From contig JAWDOK010000011.1 of NCBI GenBank assembly GCA_046533895.1, forward strand, positions 1 to 39,197: a DNA stretch of 39,197 bases, in the 5' to 3' direction. A program made the translations under genes and the position numbers. Shown piece by piece: positions 23,461-31,515 of this stretch (its first letter is position 1; every line of letters begins with the position of its first letter). A model generated the notes under the pieces. The model did not search any database. It was not told the DNA's origin and was given only the letters and a program-made list of their open reading frames with translations. The stretch is from Acidianus hospitalis. Lineage in GTDB: Archaea > Thermoproteota > Thermoprotei_A > Sulfolobales > Sulfolobaceae.

Positions 23461-24147
23461 ATGGTCGATTATTTAGCATTATTATCTTCCCAAAACCCTT
23501 ACGATAGATTAGATGGTTGGTTCAAAATAGATTGGCTAATTCAGAACAATATTGTAACTAAAGAAAAACTAATTGAAATGAAGGATAAATTCCTCAATTT
23601 ACTCAGTTACAATGACGATACAGTAAAGCTACATGCTTGGAGAATGGTACCGCAATTGATTAATAAAGGAATCATAACTGTGAATGACGTTAAAAAATAC
23701 GATTTCTTATCTCTTCTTTACGATTCTGAGGCTTGGCTACTTGTAAAAGACCTAGTAAATTCCGGTGCAATAGATATAGAAAGCGTGAAAAAGGAAAAGG
23801 AGAAATATATAGCTTTACTTAAAGGTAATGAACTAGATAGAATAGCTAGCTGGTCACTAATTCTAGACATAGTTAACCTAGGAATAATTGATAAAAATGA
23901 CGTCGAAAATAATAAGAAATATTTATTAGAACTTTTTAATTTTCCAGCTTACGATATAAGGTTTAATCTACTATTCTTGGTCGCTGAATTAATAAGTAAA
24001 GGAGTTCTCTCACCTAAAGAACTTGAACCTTATGAGAAAAAGATCGAAGAAATAGTAAAAGATAAAGATTTTAATCAATTCGTGAAAATTTATGAGAAAG
24101 ATCCAAGAGAACTAGAAAGTATAGGAATTCATGTTTTTAATTCCTAG
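23461..24147 (+). CDS. HEAT-like helical repeat protein
   Basis: The 228 residues form about four or five repeats of roughly 40 residues, each made of a helix with an Ala-Trp or Trp-x-x-Ile core and a loop. Examples are LDGWFKIDWLIQNNIVTKEK, LHAWRMVPQLINKGIITVND, EAWLLVKDLVNSGAID and RIASWSLILDIVNLGIIDKN, where the phrase G-I-I-(T/D)-x-(N/K)-D-V recurs. This is the HEAT/armadillo-like pattern of a protein-interaction scaffold. No enzyme motif is seen. It is divergent from sor and 17 bases ahead of an SDR gene on the same strand, so those two may be one operon. A link to sulfur metabolism is possible only by position. Confidence 0.7.
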   Translation: MVDYLALLSSQNPYDRLDGWFKIDWLIQNNIVTKEKLIEMKDKFLNLLSYNDDTVKLHAWRMVPQLINKGIITVNDVKKYDFLSLLYDSEAWLLVKDLVNSGAIDIESVKKEKEKYIALLKGNELDRIASWSLILDIVNLGIIDKNDVENNKKYLLELFNFPAYDIRFNLLFLVAELISKGVLSPKELEPYEKKIEEIVKDKDFNQFVKIYEKDPRELESIGIHVFNS

Positions 24148-24164
24148 TCACTTTCATTTATTTT

Positions 24165-24863
24165 ATGATTGGAATAACAGATGAAGGAGAATTAGCCAGA
24201 GCGTTAACTAATGCAATTGACGATGAATTCATATTTATAGACTCTCCAAAGAAAGTTTATGAAACTAAGCCTGAAATAGTTATACATACATTGGAGGATA
24301 ATTCAAATAATCCTTCAATGTGGAATTTGAATACATGGTTTGCAATAAATATAGCCAAAGCTGCGAATAAAATAGGCTCTTTAAACGTTTACTTCTCAAC
24401 GTTCATGATATATGATGGTAAAAAGGGATATTATTCCGAAACTTCAACGCCAAGTCCTTTAAATTATTATGGAATGACTAAGTTAGTAGGAGAAACAGCC
24501 ATAGCTTCACTTGGCAACTATCTCATTTTAAGGCTTGGTGCGGTTTACTCTCCATCTTATAGGGGCATTTTATTTCATATCATTAAAGCATTAATAAAGA
24601 AAGGAATAGCTAAATGTAATACAAATCTCTATTTATCACCAATTTCAGTAAAGGACGTAGCTTACGCTGTAAAATACCTTTTAAAGAAGGATGCAAGGGG
24701 AGTAATAAACTTAGCAGGGAAAAGGTTTTCTGAATACGATATTTGCAAAAAGTTTTCAGACGATTACGGTGGAATAATTATACCAATAGAAGGAAAATAT
24801 TTCGATTTTTCCCTAGATAATTGGTTATTGAGAAGTTTCGGCTTAAAAATAGATGGAATTTAA
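24165..24863 (+). CDS. RmlD-like NAD-dependent sugar epimerase/reductase
   Basis: This 232-residue extended SDR resembles dTDP-4-dehydrorhamnose reductase. It has the strand-loop YFSTFMIYDGKKGYYSE, TPSPLNYYGMTKLVGE with the catalytic YxxxK (Tyr-Gly-Met-Thr-Lys), LRLGAVYSP and LYLSPISVKDVA. The N-terminal glycine motif is degenerate: the start reads MIGITDEGELARAL, where the usual GxxGxxG has lost its last Gly and the first strand is clipped. It is also about 50 residues shorter than typical RmlD. It may be a divergent enzyme with weaker cofactor binding. It follows the HEAT-like gene by 17 bases and is probably co-transcribed. Confidence 0.78.
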   Translation: MIGITDEGELARALTNAIDDEFIFIDSPKKVYETKPEIVIHTLEDNSNNPSMWNLNTWFAINIAKAANKIGSLNVYFSTFMIYDGKKGYYSETSTPSPLNYYGMTKLVGETAIASLGNYLILRLGAVYSPSYRGILFHIIKALIKKGIAKCNTNLYLSPISVKDVAYAVKYLLKKDARGVINLAGKRFSEYDICKKFSDDYGGIIIPIEGKYFDFSLDNWLLRSFGLKIDGI

Positions 24864-24880
24864 TTATAACCATCAGATCA

Positions 24881-25549
24881 CTAGGATTCCTTAGTTAATT
24901 CATAAGCTTTCCTCATAACTTGCATGAAAGACTCCCAAGTAAGTCTTCCGGTCTTGGTATTCTGCGCACTAGGATGATAGCTTCCAACTATTTTCTTTCC
25001 CTTAACGTCGTAAACTACGCCGTGAGAGAATTTACATTTCTCATTAAAAGCAATACAAACTGAATCAAATGCTATTTTACCTAGAGCTAATATTACTTTG
25101 AGATTTCTTAAGGACATTATCTCCTTTCTTAGGAAATAATTACAGTTTAGGATCTCTTCCCTTAAAGGCTTATTCTCAGGAGGAGCGCATTTTACAGCAT
25201 TAGTTAAATAAACTCCTCTAAGGATCAAGTTGTCTTCTCTACTTAAGGAGAACTCTAGATTTGACAATCCCAATTCGTAGAGGGCTTTAGTTACCCATTT
25301 ACCGGATTCGTCACCAGTAAATACTCTGCCAGTTCTATTTCCGCCATGTGCTGCTGGGGCTAATCCGACAATAAGTAAGCTTGCATTTTCATCTCCATAT
25401 CCTGGTAAAGGCTTCCCCCAATATTCCCAGTTTCTAAATCTTTTCACCTTTATTTTAGCTATCATTTCAGAATATTGTCTAAGTCTAGGACATCTATAGC
25501 ACGATATGATCTCGTCGTCAAACATATTCTGAACATATTTATTAGCCAT
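24881..25549 (-). CDS. udgB: Family 5 uracil-DNA glycosylase (UdgB)
   Basis: This 222-residue iron-sulfur DNA repair enzyme removes uracil, and in this family often hypoxanthine, from DNA damaged by heat. Motif 1 is GLAPAAHGGNRTGR (residues 62-75), which has Ala-Ala-His in place of the polar activating residue and is diagnostic of family 5. The DNA-intercalating motif is SYHPSAQNTKTGRL, with His192. Cys17, Cys20, Cys121 and Cys136 form the 4Fe-4S site. I place the start at 25549, because an AT-rich ttaaaa box lies about 28 bases upstream; the alternative ATG at 25573 would overlap the divergent gene's start. Its 3' end is convergent with the SDR gene. Confidence 0.93.
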   Translation of the reverse strand: MANKYVQNMFDDEIISCYRCPRLRQYSEMIAKIKVKRFRNWEYWGKPLPGYGDENASLLIVGLAPAAHGGNRTGRVFTGDESGKWVTKALYELGLSNLEFSLSREDNLILRGVYLTNAVKCAPPENKPLREEILNCNYFLRKEIMSLRNLKVILALGKIAFDSVCIAFNEKCKFSHGVVYDVKGKKIVGSYHPSAQNTKTGRLTWESFMQVMRKAYELTKES

Positions 25550-25567
25550 TATTAAGAATATTTTGTC

Positions 25568-26065
25568 ATGCACATTTTAACTAAGATAGGATTGATAGCA
25601 CTCGTGATAGGGATAATACTAGCCGGTATAGGCTTTTACGAGTTTTCTTCACTGGTTAATGAAATGGAGCCAGTAATAGAACTTCACGGTGCACAGAGAA
25701 TTACCCTTGGACCGTACCAAAACTATACAATCCCCGTTTCGCCTTCTCCTGGGAGAATTATTGCTTTTGCTTATAATTCTACCTCACCTATAGATGTAAC
25801 ATTACCTTCTAGCTTTACTAACTCTACTTCGCCTTCTACAGCAGAGCGAGTATATTTGTCTCCTACTGGCGATATATCTGGAATTATTGAATTTCATAAT
25901 CCTTCAAATTCCTCAATAGTAGTATATTACATTCTAAAGTATATCGAAGTTTCTACAATAGACGTCTATTCTTTAGCATTTGTCTTGCTAGGTGCATTAT
26001 TATTTATTGTAGGGCTCATTATTGCTATAATAGGATTAGTAATAGGGAGGAAAAAGAGAACATAA
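25568..26065 (+). CDS. Two-helix membrane protein with extracellular domain
   Basis: The 165 residues have an N-terminal helix (LIALVIGIILAGIGFYEF), a domain of about 85 residues outside the membrane rich in Ser, Thr and Asn sequons (NYT, NST, NSS), and a second helix (LAFVLLGALLFIVGLIIAIIGLVIG) ending with RKKRT inside. The domain shows a beta pattern with no Cys and no catalytic motif. No family is recognised. It may be a cell-surface or secretion-associated protein. The start lies 18 bases from the divergent glycosylase start, so the promoters overlap. Its end is convergent with the S9 peptidase gene. Confidence 0.7.
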   Translation: MHILTKIGLIALVIGIILAGIGFYEFSSLVNEMEPVIELHGAQRITLGPYQNYTIPVSPSPGRIIAFAYNSTSPIDVTLPSSFTNSTSPSTAERVYLSPTGDISGIIEFHNPSNSSIVVYYILKYIEVSTIDVYSLAFVLLGALLFIVGLIIAIIGLVIGRKKRT

Positions 26066-26072
26066 GTTGTAG

Positions 26073-27836
26073 TTATTTTAAATACTTAGTAAACCACCAT
26101 ATTTTCTTATAAAGCCTGTCAATCATATTTTTAGGTTTTCCTCTTCTAGCATGCTCATGAGAATCACCAGGATACCTCTCTAGCACTGTAGGTACTCCGT
26201 TCATTTTCAATGCCATAAAGAACTGCTCTGCTTGTTCTATTGGACATCTATAGTCTTCTTCACCATGAATTAACATAGTTGGCGTCTTAGCGTTCTTAAC
26301 ATAATAAATTGGAGACATTCTCATTAATTTTTCAATATTTTCCTGCTTCCAAGGATCGTCAATTCCTGCCTCTATTGCATTAAACCAAAAGCCTATATCA
26401 CTAGTCCCACACATGCTAACCAAGTTGGATATACTCCTTTCGGCAATGGCCGCAGAAAACATATCTGTCTGAGTAATTATCCAGTTTGTCATGTATCCGC
26501 CATAAGAACCTCCAGTAACGCCCAATTTCCCTTTAAGGTTGTATTTTTCAATTACTTTTTTAGTAAAATTGATTATATCCTGCATATCTTTCCCACCCCA
26601 GTCTCCTACACATGCCTTCGCAAAGTCTTCTCCATAGCCTTGGCTTCCCCTAGGATTGCAATATATTATGTTAAATCCATTAGATGCAAAGAATTGAAAC
26701 TCTATAAAATATCCATAGCCGTAAGCCGCGTGAGGCCCACCATGAATAAATAAAATTGTTGGATTATTTGGATTAGTAATTATAGCCCAACCCTGAATTT
26801 CATCATTAATCTCCTGCGGTTCTATTCCTTCTACTCCAGGGTTAGAATCATAATCCTCTTTATAATGAAGAATCGAAGGTTTAGTGGGGGTTGTATAGAA
26901 ATACGCTATATCTTCCTTAGCATTAACGTCAAAACCTCTAACTACTATTTTACCTTCAGTTATTTGCTCTGCCTTATCACTTATTTTATAAATTTGGACT
27001 TCTCCTTTAACTTGACCAAGAGAATAAATAACGTCATTTACAAAATAAATTCTAGTTTTTGCCCCGTCAAATAGGTCTGTTAATACGTCACCTCCGCAAG
27101 TATTACCGCAGAGAAAACTTTTGTCCTCCTCTGGAAGTATTATTTCCTCTACTGCCCAAGGTGCCCTGCCTTTTCTATGGCCTAAGTAGGCTATTTGACC
27201 TTTTTCGTTCATAGCCAAAGCGTTTACTATTCCTTCTCCTTGAGTTATTCTCCTCATTTCTCCATTAGATAAATAGACTTCGTAAACGTCTGAAAGACCT
27301 ATGTCATCGTTCTCCTTGGTTGCTGAAATTACAACTCTTTTACTGTTCGTAGCAACTCCTGTGACATCAAAGTCTCCACTAATTATTTTCTCTAACTTTG
27401 TCGAAAATAAGTAAAGAGATTGCCTAGTCCTTAAAAGTCCTCTACTGTCAAATCTGTACTTAAGTTTAGTGGCCTCAAATGGTTTGTTCTTGTTTACTTT
27501 ATCTTCACCTAGGATAAGAATACCCTTGTTGTGAAATGTATAATCTGAGATTTTACCTAAGCAGAGTAGTTTCTCTTCTTCTCCATAAGGAGATTTCCTA
27601 AATAAACAAGCTTCTTTTTTGTTCTTTTGCCCTTTAACTTCTTTGACATAATATAAATATTCGCCATTAAACCTAGGTAAGCTTACTTTTCCTTCAATTA
27701 TTTTTCTCTTATTTAGAAAAATTGCTGATCTATACTCCTTGTTTTCTATCCAAGTTTCTACATGAAGTAAATCTCCTTCATTATTTAATTTTACATCAGA
27801 TATGAGTTTTATTGAATAGGCTTCTTCTGGCGTCAT
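26073..27836 (-). CDS. S9 family serine peptidase (acylaminoacyl/dipeptidyl peptidase type)
   Basis: This 587-residue cytoplasmic peptidase of the prolyl oligopeptidase fold has an N-terminal beta-propeller (to about residue 330) and a C-terminal alpha/beta hydrolase domain. The catalytic Ser444 lies in GGSYGG, the acid is Asp528 in HGEEDYRC, and the His is 560 in DSHEHARRG. HGGPHAAYG and NPRGSQGYG provide the oxyanion region. Acylaminoacyl peptidases release blocked N-terminal residues or short peptides. I start it at the ATG at 27836, because the MTPEEAYSIKLISDV opening is the family's usual beginning. A longer reading from 27899 would overlap the upstream helicase by 38 bases. It may be co-transcribed with the helicase. 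Confidence 0.92.
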   Translation of the reverse strand: MTPEEAYSIKLISDVKLNNEGDLLHVETWIENKEYRSAIFLNKRKIIEGKVSLPRFNGEYLYYVKEVKGQKNKKEACLFRKSPYGEEEKLLCLGKISDYTFHNKGILILGEDKVNKNKPFEATKLKYRFDSRGLLRTRQSLYLFSTKLEKIISGDFDVTGVATNSKRVVISATKENDDIGLSDVYEVYLSNGEMRRITQGEGIVNALAMNEKGQIAYLGHRKGRAPWAVEEIILPEEDKSFLCGNTCGGDVLTDLFDGAKTRIYFVNDVIYSLGQVKGEVQIYKISDKAEQITEGKIVVRGFDVNAKEDIAYFYTTPTKPSILHYKEDYDSNPGVEGIEPQEINDEIQGWAIITNPNNPTILFIHGGPHAAYGYGYFIEFQFFASNGFNIIYCNPRGSQGYGEDFAKACVGDWGGKDMQDIINFTKKVIEKYNLKGKLGVTGGSYGGYMTNWIITQTDMFSAAIAERSISNLVSMCGTSDIGFWFNAIEAGIDDPWKQENIEKLMRMSPIYYVKNAKTPTMLIHGEEDYRCPIEQAEQFFMALKMNGVPTVLERYPGDSHEHARRGKPKNMIDRLYKKIWWFTKYLK

Positions 27837-27861
27837 TATAAAAATAGATAAAAGGAAAGCA

Positions 27862-29670
27862 TTAAGTATTTCTAATCCATTGGGTATCAAAGAATTCATC
27901 TTTAGATTTGGAAAGCTCTTGGTAATTTGAAAAACAGAATCTTATAAAATCGATAATTTCTTCTCCCTTTTTTCCTTCTCTTAAAATCCTCCTATATGAC
28001 CTCATGAATCTCATAATAAAATATGAAGGTTTATTCAAATCCTCACTGATTAGAGAATAAGTAGAAAGATTATAAATTATTTCAGAAGATTTCCTAATGC
28101 TTTCTGCAATATCATCAGTTGAAATAACTTGTGGTACAGTTAAAGAATAATAAAACCAAGTTGAAGGCTCTAAAGTTTCTCCAACAGTGAAATATGTATA
28201 TTTACCGAAACTTCCCCTCAAGGATTTTACTAAATCTAGGAAGATAGGATTACCTTTCCTTAATATTTCTCCTTCATTAACTTTTCTACTAAAGTATTCA
28301 TCTACAAAGAAGGAATATATAAAAGAGTAATATAATGCTCTCACTAATGGATTTCCTTTTTTATCAAATTTTATTATTAGCTTAAGTAAATTCATACCTT
28401 TCTTTGGAACCATTTCATAAGCAAATACTTTACCTAAGGGAGTTACTTTACCTTTCTGGATCGCACCTATATTCTCAAGAAATAATAAGGAATCTTTTAT
28501 CTTTGAAGGAGAATACCTATATCCATATCTTGCCAAGAGCAAAGGATCTAAACCACTGTAAATCCACCTTAATACTGTTTGCGGATAATCTAAAGGCTCT
28601 GGAACTTTTCCAAATTCCTTTTTTAACGCTTTATTAACTATTTTCACTTCGTCAGGCTCTGCAAAGACTAAAGCCAAACCTTTTTCTGAATAGCCTGGCC
28701 TTCCAGCTCTTCCAATAACTTGGGCAACTGTTGAAGGCTCTACATACGTTCTCAAGCCCGCGAACCTCTTTAACGCTAAAACTACTACTACGTCCACGTT
28801 AGTATTTATACTAAGAGCCAAAGTGTCAGTTGAAACTATTACCTTGTACTGATTATTTTCACTCCTCATGTCATCCTCTATCTTCTTTCTAACTTCTATC
28901 GGTAATCCCGCGTGATGAAAAGCTGTAGGTACATGAAGTTCCTTCTCTATTAATTTAGATATTTCCTCTGCGGATCTCCTAGTATTAGTGTAAACTAGTA
29001 TTTGCTTATAATTTTCTAATTTAAGTTCCCCTTTCTTAACGTAATTTATGAACTCTATTGCCTTATTTAAATAGTAGTTTTCACCCCTCTTCTGAGAAAC
29101 CTTTACTATTTTTACGTCTATACTTACAGGTCTTTTATCGTTGCAAATAACCTTTGCCTCTAAATATTCTGAAAGCGAATCTACATCCGGCATTGTTGCG
29201 CTAAGTAATATAACATTAATTTTACCACTAAATTTCTCCCTAAAGAACTTATAATATGCTAAAAGCTCTTGAAGAGTACAATTTCTTCCTTCTGAGAGGA
29301 GCAAATGTGCCTCATCAATAACTAAAAGCGAATTAGAAAAGAGAGAAGGAGAAGAGATCATTTGTTGCAAAAGCCTTTCATAACTAGTTACAATAATTTT
29401 CTTTCTCCAGACTTCTTCCGTATTAAAATTATCTTCAAGCCTAGCATCACTATCGTCTCTTCCTACGTCATTAGTAAAAAGTGAAAGTTTAGTGTAAACT
29501 TCTCTAATAGCCGCCTTTGTAGGCATTGCGAATACTACCTTATTGTAAGTATTTTGTTTTAATGCATACTTTATTACAGAGAAAGTTTTACCTGAACCAG
29601 TAGGGGATATAAGCATTAGTGGCTGATAAGAGTCTAAAGCCTTAATATCAAGTTTAACAAAGTTACTCAT
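27862..29670 (-). CDS. SF2 DEAD/DEAH-box helicase, Ski2/Hel308-like
   Basis: The 602 residues contain a full superfamily 2 helicase core. Motif I is SPTGSGKT (22-29), motif II is DEAH (119-122), motif III is SAT (157-159) and motif VI is QVIGRAGRPG (317-326). AFHHAGLP (250-257), in motif IV-like position, and the QVIGRAGRPG form are typical of Ski2/Hel308-type enzymes. The C-terminal 220 residues are helical and presumably wrap the nucleic acid. There is no HD nuclease domain, so this is not Cas3. It starts almost without an N-terminal extension before motif I. It would unwind DNA or RNA using ATP, perhaps in repair. The S9 peptidase gene follows after 25 bases. Confidence 0.88.
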   Translation of the reverse strand: MSNFVKLDIKALDSYQPLMLISPTGSGKTFSVIKYALKQNTYNKVVFAMPTKAAIREVYTKLSLFTNDVGRDDSDARLEDNFNTEEVWRKKIIVTSYERLLQQMISSPSLFSNSLLVIDEAHLLLSEGRNCTLQELLAYYKFFREKFSGKINVILLSATMPDVDSLSEYLEAKVICNDKRPVSIDVKIVKVSQKRGENYYLNKAIEFINYVKKGELKLENYKQILVYTNTRRSAEEISKLIEKELHVPTAFHHAGLPIEVRKKIEDDMRSENNQYKVIVSTDTLALSINTNVDVVVVLALKRFAGLRTYVEPSTVAQVIGRAGRPGYSEKGLALVFAEPDEVKIVNKALKKEFGKVPEPLDYPQTVLRWIYSGLDPLLLARYGYRYSPSKIKDSLLFLENIGAIQKGKVTPLGKVFAYEMVPKKGMNLLKLIIKFDKKGNPLVRALYYSFIYSFFVDEYFSRKVNEGEILRKGNPIFLDLVKSLRGSFGKYTYFTVGETLEPSTWFYYSLTVPQVISTDDIAESIRKSSEIIYNLSTYSLISEDLNKPSYFIMRFMRSYRRILREGKKGEEIIDFIRFCFSNYQELSKSKDEFFDTQWIRNT

Positions 29671-29864
29671 TACCTTTATTACTAGATATTCAACCTTTAA
29701 TTACTATTTCCGCATTTTTCAACTTAACCAAAAATTATAAACAAATCATTTGCCTCTTCCTTTTTATAGAATATTTATAATAAAAACCTCATTTCTGGTA
29801 AAATATAAACCGAAAATTTACAAAAATTTTTATTATTTAGCCATTACTATATGGGGTTTGAGCT
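29671..29864. other. AT-rich promoter region with no gene
   Basis: About 190 bases, more than 75% A and T by eye, upstream of the helicase start and ending at the tnpB-tail relic. It holds several TATA-like words (aaattataaac, tataataaaaac) on both strands, but no open frame of note. I see no hairpin or repeat in it. Confidence 0.5.
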
Positions 29865-30060
29865 TCATTGAATTTTCATGAATTTGCATCCAATTCTCAG
29901 CCCTTGGGCTTCAACAGAGTCACGGGGAAACCCGTTACCCCTCCGCCCCTTTAGCGGGATAACCCCACCCATCAGAGTGTTGCCATCTGATGGGGAAACC
30001 CGCACATCTTTTATTCACCGTCACACCTTTCGGGATAACCCATCCACATCTGGTGTGACT
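29865..30060 (-). pseudogene. tnpB 3'-end relic with structured, omega-RNA-like sequence
   Basis: On the minus strand a frame of about 65 codons reads HTRCGWVIPKG, VNKRCAGFPIRWQ, GYPAKGRRGNGFPRDSVEAQG and stops at a TGA at 29865-29867. RCAG and DSVEA recur in the relic at 2344-2448. Such tails are typical of the extreme C-terminus of archaeal TnpB. The DNA is far richer in G and C than its surroundings and can fold. It has a stem gtcacacc/ggtgtgac (30020-30027 with 30052-30059), cccatcag/ctgatggg (29968-29975 with 29987-29994), acggg-gaaa-cccgt (29922-29935) and agcccttgggct (29899-29910). GGGTTATCCCG-like and GGGTTTCCCC-like words alternate four times on the minus strand. In IS200/IS605 elements this region also encodes the guide RNA scaffold. 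The catalytic part of tnpB is gone. Confidence 0.55.
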
Positions 30061-30069
30061 TTACTCATC

Positions 30070-30751
30070 TTTACCATTAAAGTATATAAACTTCACGGTT
30101 TATCGAAAACTGTTGACTACGGCTTTTGGATATTTTCAACTTACTTGGAAGATACTGAAGAGTAAGTTAAATTTCTCTCAATTTGTTGACTATTTTTCAG
30201 GGAGTTTATATTGGGTTAAGGAAGGTCCGCTTACGATAGCAGAATTTTTAGCCCCAGTATTTTTCCTCTTGTTCAAGTTACCAATAATAATTTTAAATCC
30301 TTTAAATTGTATCCTTGCTTACATCCCTTATCTTCTTGTTTCAATAGCACTGTTTATTTACACAATAAAAGGAAAGGGAGAATATGGAATAAAAGGGTTT
30401 TATTACCATCAATCGGTAGAATATCTTGAATTTTTATCAATAACTTTAGCTTTCTTTTCTTGGATAATAGGCAAAAAGAGGCCTTTCAAGGTTACTCCTA
30501 AAGGTGAAGGAAAGTTCAATGTAAAAAGCGTAATTCCTCACATGATAATTATCATTTTACTTATTTTATCAATTATAGAAGGATTTCTTTGGTTAACTAA
30601 AGCAAGCTCTAGTTTGCCCTTATATTACTCTATTATAATAAATATATTTTGGGCAATTTACCAAATACCTTTTTTAATTGGTGGAATTATATTGGCTAAA
30701 ATGATGTCAAGGAGAGAAAATTATGTAGAAGTAGCTCTTAACAGGGATTGA
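30070..30751 (+). pseudogene. Truncated GT2 (cellulose synthase-like) glycosyltransferase, C-terminal end only
   Basis: The frame has no catalytic GT2 domain. It begins directly beside the tnpB-tail relic and reads VYRKLLTTAFGYFQLTWKILK, then LNFSQFVDYFSGSLYWVKEGPLTIAEFLAPVFFLL and four membrane helices. This matches the segment after the QxxRW motif and the C-terminal helices of membrane GT2 enzymes, including the later QSVEYLEF. QLTWK stands where QxxRW would be. The first credible start is a TTG at 30113 (212 residues), about 26 bases after a good TATA box (gtatataaac, 30082-30091), so a shortened membrane protein may still be made. I read it as a gene whose 5' part was lost together with transposon insertion or deletion. 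Confidence 0.55.
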
Positions 30752-30752
30752 A

Positions 30753-31457
30753 TCATTTTAATCTACCTGTCTCCATTAAATAATATTTTAAGTATGGAGT
30801 TTCTTCTATTTTCTCCTTGGTTAAATACTCCATGTAAATTCCCTTTGGTTTCTCTCTATTAGGTTTAGTCCTTATAATTTCCTTTTCAGTTACAATTATA
30901 TCAACTGGCACATCAAACGGTTGTGAAGGTATTTCATCGACTATTTGTATAGAGTGGACTGTCGTAGCTACTGGTGTTTTCTCATTAACCTTACCTAGTT
31001 CCCTTAATATTGCGTATTCCAATTCACTATAACCTTCTCCTTTTCCTACCCTATCTCCTGATCTGGTTACAGCAACAGAACCCACTACTATAAAATCTAC
31101 TGGAGGAATTTCCTTATAACTAATTCTCTTGCCCAATTTAGTAAATCCTGAAATTGTAGATGCAAGCTTAGGATTAACATTATAAAGTAAGAAAAATTCT
31201 CCTTTAAGCCTAGGCGTCGGAACTAATAACTTTTTACCGGCTGATAGAACCAACTCCCTCACTTTTCTTTGCGGAGAGTCTGGATTCACTTTAACTACTT
31301 CAGCTTTTTTAAATTCAGGAAGCGTAGAAAGAAGCTCAGCCGCTTTTTCTGAACCTTTAAAGTTAGGAATCCTACCAAAAACTGGTCTAGGAAAAGATGC
31401 TATGTTAGTTTCTTCCATTAATTTCCAAATCTTTTGTCTAATTTCTTCCTTATCCAT
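30753..31457 (-). CDS. 5-formyltetrahydrofolate cyclo-ligase family protein
   Basis: The 234 residues fit this family, which uses ATP to turn 5-formyl-tetrahydrofolate into methenyl-tetrahydrofolate. GKGEGYSELEYA (138-149) is the conserved G-x-G-x-G-Y-x-D/E-x-E motif, and RKVRELVLSAGKKLLVPTPRL (about 64-84) is the phosphate and substrate region. ATTVHSIQIVDEIP is the late signature. Sulfolobales use modified folates, so the physiological substrate may differ; MTHFSD-like relatives also exist. The start is divergent from hyuA and shares its promoter region. The end is 1 base from the convergent GT2 remnant. Confidence 0.83.
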   Translation of the reverse strand: MDKEEIRQKIWKLMEETNIASFPRPVFGRIPNFKGSEKAAELLSTLPEFKKAEVVKVNPDSPQRKVRELVLSAGKKLLVPTPRLKGEFFLLYNVNPKLASTISGFTKLGKRISYKEIPPVDFIVVGSVAVTRSGDRVGKGEGYSELEYAILRELGKVNEKTPVATTVHSIQIVDEIPSQPFDVPVDIIVTEKEIIRTKPNREKPKGIYMEYLTKEKIEETPYLKYYLMETGRLK

Positions 31458-31486
31458 AAAAACTGATTAACTGTCGGAATAAAATC

Positions 31487-31495
31487 CTTTTATTC
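31487..31495. promoter_or_regulatory. Shared TATA element between cyclo-ligase and hyuA
   Basis: The sequence ccttttatt is centred 25 bases before the hyuA ATG at 31516. On the minus strand the same bases read aataaaagg, about 32 bases before the cyclo-ligase start at 31457. The whole gap is 58 bases, as in the thermopsin-macro pair. Confidence 0.4.
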
Positions 31496-31515
31496 TTGTA
31501 AGTTTTTTCCCTCTT

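Noticed and set aside
27862..29670. Helicase as Cas3 of a CRISPR system
   Set aside because: No HD nuclease domain, no other cas genes and no repeat-spacer array in the window. The motifs fit Ski2/Hel308-like helicases.
29878..30165. Plus-strand open frame of 95 codons across the GC-rich block
   Set aside because: It is the opposite-strand shadow of the tnpB tail relic and runs out of frame into the GT2 remnant. It has no coherent domain.
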